Shown: piece by piece, positions 5,846 to 11,537 of the stretch | Numbering within the stretch: the stretch's first letter is position 1 | Layout: every line of letters begins with the position of its first letter | Assembly: GCA_003217835.1 (NCBI GenBank) | Contig: QHMQ01000107.1 | Coordinates: 1-11,537, forward strand | Length of the DNA stretch: 11,537 nt | Source of the DNA: Verrucomicrobiota bacterium | GTDB taxonomy: Bacteria; Verrucomicrobiota; Verrucomicrobiia; Chthoniobacterales; UBA10450 | Reading direction: 5' to 3' | Made by a program: the position numbers and the translations under genes | Notes under the pieces: generated by a model | Database searches by the model: none | What the model was told of the DNA's origin: nothing | Seen by the model: the letters and a program-made list of their open reading frames with translations, nothing else

Positions 5846-7690
5846 ATGATCGAGCAGATGAAGTGGGGGGTTCTCACGATCTCGTATTTTCTTTTCGCAA
5901 TTGTTTTTTTTTTCCCGGCAACTGCGGGAATTGCTCGGCCTCCGCGTAATTCGGCACCCCAAATCCAACCTGCGTCCGGCGGGATAAAAAAAATCGATCG
6001 CCAGGATGATTCGTTCAGTCTTAAACCGGCTGCGGACCTCGTTCTACGCCCGGAAGGCGAGCGTAAAGCTGGAGCGCTCGCTTATTTTGTCGAAGGGGCA
6101 GCCTATGAGGAAAACGGTGAGATTGATAAAGCGCTAGAGGCATATCGCAAAGTGCTCAACGTCGATCCTGGTCAGGCGGAACTTGCGTCGCGGGTGGCCG
6201 CTCTACTGACGCGGCAGGATGATTTTCCGCAGGCCATCGATATTCTGAAAGACGCAATTAAAGCAAATCCGAACAATGCCGAGCCTTACAGCCAGCTCGC
6301 TTTTATCTATGCGAAGTATCTCAAGAAAACGGATCAAGCGGTCGATTACGCCAATCGGGCCATCACGCTAAATCCCCGAGACATAGAGGCTTATCAGCGT
6401 CTTTGCGAGATCGAACTAGCGGCGGGAGAAGAAAAGAAAGCGCTCCAGGCTTTGGATCGAGCCACAAAAGTTCATAGCGACGACGCAGCCTTCTGGACGG
6501 GGCTGGGGAAGCTTTACGCGTCGATTCTTTTTAAGCCCGATTCGCAGCCGAAGGGCGACGAGTTAGGACGTATTAACGAAATTTTCAAAAAAGCGGCGGA
6601 ACGCGCCAATGACGATCCCACGGTGCTTAAGGACGTGGCAGATTACTATGCATCATCGCAACAATTGAAGGAGGCTATTCCGCTCTATCTTCGCGTGCTC
6701 GAACTGCAACCCGACGACGCGAACGCGCGAGAAAAACTTGCCACCGGTTTCATTTTGACGAACCAGCGCGCCAAAGCGGTTGAGATGCTGGAGCAAATCA
6801 TCAAACAGCATCCCGAAAAATATCAGCCCTACGATTTGCTGGCCCAGGTTCTGGATGACGAAGCACGATCGCTTCAACGCGCAAAGCGGCTTGACGAAGC
6901 TAAAGCCAAGTTTGTCAAGGTAGCCGCAAATTACGAGCAAAGCCTGCTCATTAATCCTGATCATGCCGGCACATACTTGCGGCTGGCGGAGTTACTCCTC
7001 GGCCCGGTCAAAGATGCGGATCGGGCAGTGAAAATTCTGGCCGAAGCGCGCCGCCGGTTCCCAGGCGCGCCGGAGATCGTTTATTATCTCGCGCTGGCCC
7101 AGCGCGAAGCGAAACAGATCCAGCAAGCGGTGACAACCTTTGAGGAGGCGCTGCACGAAGCAGAACTCGATCAGGACAATGAAATCGTGAACGCGAAATT
7201 CTATTTCAATTACGGCGCAACGGCCGAGCAGGCGGGTTTGTACGAAAAAGCAGCAGACTTGCTTCGCAAATCAATCGCTCTCGATCCCGCCAACGCCGCG
7301 GAAGCCTACAACTACCTTGGCTACATGTGGGCAGACCACAACCTGCACCTCGACGAAGCCGAGGACATGATCAAACGCGCTCTGCTGATTGAGCCTGACA
7401 ATGGGTCTTACCTCGACAGCCTGGGTTGGGTTGAGTTTCGAAAGGGCAAATTTGATCAAGCCTTGGCCGACCTACTTCGAGCTGCGAAAAACATCGAGCA
7501 TGATGACCCGATCGTCTTCGAGCATATTGGTGACACTTATTTGAAATTAGGTCGTGTACCGGAGGCATTGGAAGCGTGGCGAAAAGCGCTGGCACTCGAT
7601 CCGCAAAACAAAAAGCTCGCAGACAAAATCGAGAGCACTAAGACGACGATCAGTAAAGGTTCGCCAGCAAAGACGAATTCGACGCGGTGA
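5846..7690 (+). CDS. Exported tetratricopeptide repeat (TPR) protein
   Basis: The product from the ATG at 5846 has 614 residues. A hydrophobic signal or anchor segment covers about residues 8-30 (VLTISYFLFAIVFFFPATAG). A Pro-rich linker follows, then TPR units from about residue 77 to the C-terminus. Typical 34-residue repeats with the W/Y-G-A-Y-A-P spacing are visible at about 77-110, 111-144, 145-178, 179-212, 257-290, 291-324, 451-484, 485-520, 521-555 and 556-589, more than ten in all. The C-terminal block with NYLGYMWAD, YLDSLGWVEF and HIGDTYLKLG is a well-preserved pattern of bacterial envelope TPR proteins. TPR arrays bind other proteins, and the partner is unknown. The frame opens earlier at a TTG (5783), but the preceding residues are charged and unlike a signal peptide. 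An ATG at 5858 is the main alternative start. Confidence 0.88.
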   Translation: MIEQMKWGVLTISYFLFAIVFFFPATAGIARPPRNSAPQIQPASGGIKKIDRQDDSFSLKPAADLVLRPEGERKAGALAYFVEGAAYEENGEIDKALEAYRKVLNVDPGQAELASRVAALLTRQDDFPQAIDILKDAIKANPNNAEPYSQLAFIYAKYLKKTDQAVDYANRAITLNPRDIEAYQRLCEIELAAGEEKKALQALDRATKVHSDDAAFWTGLGKLYASILFKPDSQPKGDELGRINEIFKKAAERANDDPTVLKDVADYYASSQQLKEAIPLYLRVLELQPDDANAREKLATGFILTNQRAKAVEMLEQIIKQHPEKYQPYDLLAQVLDDEARSLQRAKRLDEAKAKFVKVAANYEQSLLINPDHAGTYLRLAELLLGPVKDADRAVKILAEARRRFPGAPEIVYYLALAQREAKQIQQAVTTFEEALHEAELDQDNEIVNAKFYFNYGATAEQAGLYEKAADLLRKSIALDPANAAEAYNYLGYMWADHNLHLDEAEDMIKRALLIEPDNGSYLDSLGWVEFRKGKFDQALADLLRAAKNIEHDDPIVFEHIGDTYLKLGRVPEALEAWRKALALDPQNKKLADKIESTKTTISKGSPAKTNSTR

Positions 7691-7725
7691 CAAAATGTCG
7701 AACCAGCGCAGCTGTTCTACAAACT

Positions 7726-7749
7726 AGAGGCGGCATGATCCGTAGATGA
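7726..7749 (+). promoter_or_regulatory. Possible Shine-Dalgarno and four-codon leader ahead of the permease
   Basis: AGAGG at 7726-7730 sits 4 bases before an ATG at 7735 that opens only ATG-ATC-CGT-AGA-TGA. That stop overlaps the permease start codon as ATGA (7746-7749). The same AGAGG is 15 bases from the permease ATG, which is too far for direct use. The arrangement would allow the permease to be translated by stop-and-restart after a four-codon leader. It could equally be chance. Confidence 0.25.
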
Positions 7750-9125
7750 AGGACTATCCAACTCCCTGGCAGCGCAAGACTATGTGGGCGGCCCTCAGCG
7801 CCCTCTTTGTTGTTTTTCTCATCGTGATCGTTGGCGCGGTCATCTGGACGGGCGCCAATATCATCAGCTTCCTTCAGCCAATCTTGATCCCAGTCGCCAT
7901 TGCAATGATTCTCACCTATCTGCTCGACCCGCTCGTGACGAAAATGTCCCGAGGTGGTCTCAGTCGCACGAAAGCGGTGACTCTTCTTTTCGCCATCGGC
8001 GTCGTCGCGTTGGGAGGTTTGATCGCCTGGCTCGTACCGACCATCTCCATCCAAAGCGCAAATTTCGCAAAGGAAGTCCCCGCCTATACAGAGCGCGCAC
8101 GCGATCGGATCGTCGATCTTATCTATCGATTCGACCAGACATTCGGCTTTTTGGGCGGGGGGCGCGAAAAGTCTGCCTCGTCCAGTTTCACAAACTGGCT
8201 CATTGGCCCTGTTTCCCCCTCTCCTCATGCGCAGCCAACCACGACTGCGACCGCCTCGCCAAACGCAGCTGCTTCGCCGCAAGCGATTGCGCCCGCGAGT
8301 GAAACGATTGCGCCGAACCCTTCGAAGCTTACGACCGCCGAACGCCAACGCATTCAAGCTTATGTGGAAAAACAAATTCCTAATCTCCAGCGGGCGTTTC
8401 CAACATTGATGGAAAAATTATGGGGGATCTTGAAGAAAAGCATCGGCGGATTTCTTGGGGTCACAGGCTTCTTGCTCAGCCTCATCCTGGTGCCAATCTA
8501 TCTATTTTTCCTTTTGAATGAAAAACCGCGCATTGAAAAGAGATGGAAAGATTATCTGCCGCTGCGCGCGTCGCCGCTCAAGGATGAAGTGGCCGAAGTA
8601 TTGTCGGAAATTAACAAGTACGTCACCGCGTATTTTCGCGGTCAGTTGCTCGTCTGTTTAGTCGATGGCGTGCTGATTGGCGGCGTCCTGACGCTTTTCG
8701 GGCTCAATTTTGCGCCCCTCATTGGCGCCCTTGTTGTCATCCTGACCATGGTTCCGTACATCGGGATAATCATCTGCTGGGTGCCAGCCGTTTTAATCGC
8801 CGCTTTTCAATGGGGCGATTGGACACATCCTCTCATCGTGACCGGCATTTTCATCCTCATCCAGAATCTGGAAGGGATATTCTACGCCCCGCGTATTGTG
8901 GGAAATTCTGTGGGGCTGCATCCAATGACAGTGATCGTGTCGATCTTTGTCTGGGGCTTGATAATTGGCGGAGTGCTCGGCCCACTCTTGGCCGTGCCGT
9001 TAACGGCAACAATCAAAGTCTTACTCACGCGATATGTTTGGGGCCCGCGTTTGAGGGAGCAGGTCATGGAATCGATCGAAGAGGTCCCTGTGGTTGAAGA
9101 ATCCCAGGCAACGACGGAATCTTAG
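7746..9125 (+). CDS. AI-2E family transporter (PerM-type permease)
   Basis: The 459-residue protein has the family's membrane layout: two N-terminal segments (about 13-35 and 40-62), a third at 78-98, a long hydrophilic region, then further segments from about 236 to 430. Family signatures are clear in the C-terminal half. They are VPYIGIIICWVPAVL (336-350) and the run beginning GNSVGLHPMTVIVSIFVWG (386), which continues through GGVLGPLLAVPLTA. Members export small molecules such as autoinducer-2 or act as sodium/proton antiporters, so the substrate cannot be assigned here. One unusual feature is a low-complexity Ser/Pro/Ala/Thr insert at about 142-192 in the hydrophilic region. The C-terminus is acidic (IEEVPVVEES). 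The gene lies 55 bases after one TPR gene and 56 before the next, which suggests co-transcription. Confidence 0.92.
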   Translation: MKDYPTPWQRKTMWAALSALFVVFLIVIVGAVIWTGANIISFLQPILIPVAIAMILTYLLDPLVTKMSRGGLSRTKAVTLLFAIGVVALGGLIAWLVPTISIQSANFAKEVPAYTERARDRIVDLIYRFDQTFGFLGGGREKSASSSFTNWLIGPVSPSPHAQPTTTATASPNAAASPQAIAPASETIAPNPSKLTTAERQRIQAYVEKQIPNLQRAFPTLMEKLWGILKKSIGGFLGVTGFLLSLILVPIYLFFLLNEKPRIEKRWKDYLPLRASPLKDEVAEVLSEINKYVTAYFRGQLLVCLVDGVLIGGVLTLFGLNFAPLIGALVVILTMVPYIGIIICWVPAVLIAAFQWGDWTHPLIVTGIFILIQNLEGIFYAPRIVGNSVGLHPMTVIVSIFVWGLIIGGVLGPLLAVPLTATIKVLLTRYVWGPRLREQVMESIEEVPVVEESQATTES

Positions 9126-9167
9126 ACGCCTGGCGGGTCGGCGCGCGGAGTGCCACTTCGGCGCGGC

Positions 9168-9174
9168 GAGAGGA
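9168..9174 (+). promoter_or_regulatory. Ribosome-binding site of the second TPR-like gene
   Basis: GAGAGGA ends 7 bases before the ATG at 9182. This is the clearest Shine-Dalgarno match in the window and supports that start. Most other genes here lack one. Confidence 0.6.
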
Positions 9175-9181
9175 CACGAGG

Positions 9182-11032
9182 ATGGCGGAAAAAATCAGAA
9201 GCACCAAGCAGAGAAGAAGTCCCCAATTATTTCTCCGTCTCAAGTCTTTCCTGCAACGACAACGATGGCCGGCCCGTCTTGCCTTTTTAATTGCTGCGTC
9301 CGTACTCGCCATTTTCTTGGCGATTATTTTCTTCAGTTACGGCTCAAGCGTCTATAGCGGCTGGCACGAACGGCGATTGCTCCATCGTGCTGCTTCGATG
9401 CTGCAACAGGAGAGGTTTAAGGAGGCAGCGCAGAACGCGCAAGAGGTCGTGAAGCTTCACCGGGAATCTCTGCCGGCCTTTTACATTCTGGCGGAAGCAG
9501 CAGAAAAACAGAACCTCGAGGAAACCGTCTGGTGGCGCGAACAAATCGCGCGACTCCTCCCGAAGGACCCAGACAGCCAGCTCAAGCTCGCCTCAGCGGC
9601 GCTGCGCTTTGGGCAGCTCGACGTCGCGCGAAAAGCCCTGGATCGTATCTCCAGCGTCGATCGCAACAGAGCCGCCTTTCATGTCGTCGCGGGCTGGCTC
9701 GCGCGTGCGGAAGGAAATTTCGCCGAGCAAGAGGGGCAATTCGCGGCGGCGGTAAAAGAAGAACCGAGCAGCGATCTTTATCAATTCAATCTTGCAGCCC
9801 TGCAAATCCATTCCAGTGATCCGAAAAAGAGCGAAAAGGCACGCGCCACGCTCGATCGACTGAGCAAAGTCGCTCCTTTTCGCACCGGTGCGCTGCGCGC
9901 GTTGCTTAACGATGCCGTGGCACGCAATGATCTTGCCGTCGCAGACAACTTCGCCCAACAGCTTCAGATGTCACAGCAGGTCACCTTTGGCGATTATCTG
10001 CTCTGCCTGAACTTTTATCGAAAGCTAGACGACAAGAAATTCCGCCTTCTGCTGGACGGGGTGAAACCGTTTGCCGCACGCAATCCGTCCGATCTCGCGT
10101 CGCTTATGGACTGGATGAACAACAATGGGCTCGCCGGCGAGATCGTTAAATGGATTGATAAATTGCCGGGAGACGAGATTAATTCTCCGCCGGTATCCAT
10201 CACAGTTGCAGGGGCGTATGCGGACGCAAACAACTGGTCGCGTCTCAAACGCTGGACGCGCAGCGGCTCGTGGGGCGACTCTGAATACCTGCGCTTTGCC
10301 TACCAGGCAATTGCGACACGGCAATCACAGCACGCCACCGATACTGAATTCGAGAAGTTGTGGCGCTCGGCCGAACAAGCGACAGACGAACGACCAGAGC
10401 GTGAACTTGCTCTCGCGCGTCTGGCTTCGAAATGGAACCTTGAAACAGAATCCGAACAACTCTGGCTGCGTATTGCAAAGAATCCGCCGATGCGGCGTGA
10501 AGCGCTCGACGCGCTTGCGCGACTCTATCGCGCAAAGAATGAGACTGGAAAACTTTATGACATTCTCCAGCGCCTGCACGAAAGCTCTCCGAATGAGCCG
10601 CCGATCACAGCGGACCTCGCGCGACTTGGACTTAATATTGGCCAAAACACAAAAGAATCGCAGGACCTTGCAAAAGAGGCTTACGATCGAGCGCCGAACG
10701 ACACAAATTGTGCTGTCACTTATGCATTTTCACTCGACCGGCTTGGCCATAGCGACCAAGGCCTTGAAATTATAAAAAAATTGCCACCCGACCAATTACA
10801 TGATCCGCATGCAGCCGTTTACGTCGCGCTGTTGCTGCTTGACGCAAATCAAACCGAAGCGGCGAAGGAATATGTCGATGCGGCTGACGATGTGAAGATT
10901 TACGCTGAAGAAAAAAAATTGCTCGACGAAGCCAGGGCAAAACTTGCCACTGCCTTATCAAGTCCGTCGCCTTTGCTTTCACCAGCGCCCGCCGAGCTGA
11001 GTCCAACGCCAACATCGACCTCGACTCCATAA
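9182..11032 (+). CDS. Membrane-anchored TPR-like protein with Pro/Ser/Thr-rich tail
   Basis: The 616-residue product begins with a basic cytoplasmic-type stretch (about residues 1-32, rich in Arg and Lys). One transmembrane segment at about 33-53 (LAFLIAASVLAIFLAIIFF) follows, and then a long helical region on the far side of the membrane. That region contains degenerate TPR-like pairs, for example the segments containing AASMLQQERFKEAAQNAQEVV, SLPAFYILAEAAEKQNLEE and LKLASAALRFGQLDVARKAL near the start, and VTYAFSLDRLGHSDQGLEII near the end. The middle (about 230-480) is more divergent. The last 25 residues are Ser/Pro/Thr only in character (PTPTSTSTP at the end). No enzymatic motif was seen. 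It probably acts as an inner-membrane scaffold facing the periplasm. It is the last gene of the plus-strand run and is convergent with the nucleotidyltransferase gene. Confidence 0.8.
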   Translation: MAEKIRSTKQRRSPQLFLRLKSFLQRQRWPARLAFLIAASVLAIFLAIIFFSYGSSVYSGWHERRLLHRAASMLQQERFKEAAQNAQEVVKLHRESLPAFYILAEAAEKQNLEETVWWREQIARLLPKDPDSQLKLASAALRFGQLDVARKALDRISSVDRNRAAFHVVAGWLARAEGNFAEQEGQFAAAVKEEPSSDLYQFNLAALQIHSSDPKKSEKARATLDRLSKVAPFRTGALRALLNDAVARNDLAVADNFAQQLQMSQQVTFGDYLLCLNFYRKLDDKKFRLLLDGVKPFAARNPSDLASLMDWMNNNGLAGEIVKWIDKLPGDEINSPPVSITVAGAYADANNWSRLKRWTRSGSWGDSEYLRFAYQAIATRQSQHATDTEFEKLWRSAEQATDERPERELALARLASKWNLETESEQLWLRIAKNPPMRREALDALARLYRAKNETGKLYDILQRLHESSPNEPPITADLARLGLNIGQNTKESQDLAKEAYDRAPNDTNCAVTYAFSLDRLGHSDQGLEIIKKLPPDQLHDPHAAVYVALLLLDANQTEAAKEYVDAADDVKIYAEEKKLLDEARAKLATALSSPSPLLSPAPAELSPTPTSTSTP

Positions 11033-11068
11033 TCGCCTGGAGTTGAAGGCTTATTTTGCCTTGCTATT

Positions 11069-11537
11069 TCAGTCCGGTGCTTCCTCCGCCTTGTTCTCTT
11101 TTGCGATCGCCTTTGTCCAATGCGCAATATCACCCGCATCCATGTGCGCACGTTGTTCCAGCCGCGCATCCCGAAATCTGCGTTCCTGCACATCCGCCAA
11201 ATACTGCTGCCGCGAAAGCAGCGTTCCTCGACAGAGGCGATCTTGCCCAATAGCGGGCATATCGTCTTTCAATCGCGAGATTAGATCATTCATAACGGCG
11301 GCGGGAACTCGTCCGATCTCGCTCGGATAAATGTAACCGAAGAGGACTAGATGGCTCAACAATACGCGCCAATCGGGACCGAATCGGCGAAGAAGATGTG
11401 CCCAGTCAAGTTTGTCTGCGCAGCTCTCAAGAATATGCGCAATGTCGGCGCCATCGAACCGCTCTCGCTCCATGATGTATGCTTTCATCCAGAGCATTTC
11501 TTCGGGCGCACAAATTTTGACACGCAAGCCAAGCAAT
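11069..11537 (-). CDS. Nucleotidyltransferase family protein, C-terminal part (runs off right edge)
   Basis: About 155 residues are visible and the frame is still open at the window edge. A TTG near 11536 is therefore not taken as the start. The fragment shows a conserved block typical of a family annotated as nucleotidyltransferases: APEEMLWMKAYIMERERFDG, then DIAHIL, LDWAHLLRRFGPDWRVLLSH, LVLFGYIYPSE and CRGTLLSRQQYL. In that family the catalytic GS/DxD nucleotidyltransferase fold precedes this helical region, so the catalytic part lies outside the window. The function of these proteins is not established. Similarity to antitoxin or kanamycin-type nucleotidyltransferases is distant. The stop codon (TGA, 11069-11071) is 36 bases from the end of the convergent TPR-like gene. 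Confidence 0.8.
   Translation of the reverse strand, partial: LLGLRVKICAPEEMLWMKAYIMERERFDGADIAHILESCADKLDWAHLLRRFGPDWRVLLSHLVLFGYIYPSEIGRVPAAVMNDLISRLKDDMPAIGQDRLCRGTLLSRQQYLADVQERRFRDARLEQRAHMDAGDIAHWTKAIAKENKAEEAPD

Noticed and set aside
7650..8375. Minus-strand 241-residue ORF over the TPR/permease junction
   Set aside because: It is a shadow of the two plus-strand genes, and its Arg/Asp/Glu-rich composition is typical of antisense frames.
11046..11062. AAGGC/GCCTT hairpin between the convergent last genes as a terminator
   Set aside because: The stem is only 5 bp with a 7-base loop and no T-run follows, so it is too weak to call.

Overview
The window reads as an ordinary chromosomal segment of a Gram-negative bacterium, most likely Verrucomicrobiota (Chthoniobacterales/'Udaeobacter'-like soil lineage). 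This placement is inference. It rests on moderate GC, several exported proteins, starts that mostly lack a Shine-Dalgarno sequence, a 34-residue AURKAIP1/COX24-type basic protein, and GC-rich palindromic intergenic repeats. No rRNA, tRNA, CRISPR array, transposase or integrase was seen.

Left part (1-1081). The left edge holds the 5' end of a minus-strand radical SAM gene (HpnH-like, CX3CX2C cluster motif) that runs out of the window. A poorly coding, AT-rich stretch follows, with a small inverted repeat and one doubtful short exported ORF. Next comes a minus-strand MarC-family membrane protein.

Centre (1160-5142). Two exported zinc peptidases lie in tandem on the plus strand. One is an M3 (thimet oligopeptidase-like) enzyme with HEFGH and a third-ligand glutamate. 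The other is an M28 aminopeptidase-like enzyme with a PA-type insert and a full set of co-catalytic zinc ligands. The gap between them contains a two-arm palindromic repeat of REP/BIME type and fragments of other palindromes. Together the two enzymes look like a peptide-scavenging pair.

Right part (5183-11032, all plus strand). An orphan 131-residue gene starts with GTG and ends inside a sequence resembling one end of an integron attC site. After it come the tiny AURKAIP1/COX24-like ribosomal-type protein, an exported TPR protein, an AI-2E/PerM-family permease, and a membrane-anchored TPR-like protein with a Pro/Ser/Thr-rich tail. The last three are spaced 55-56 bases apart and may be co-transcribed. 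At the right edge a convergent minus-strand gene encodes the C-terminal part of a nucleotidyltransferase-family protein and continues beyond the window.

No convincing new defence or mobile system is visible. The most useful second looks are the attC-like remnant around the orphan gene, the palindromic repeat, the small genes, and the TPR-permease-TPR cluster.
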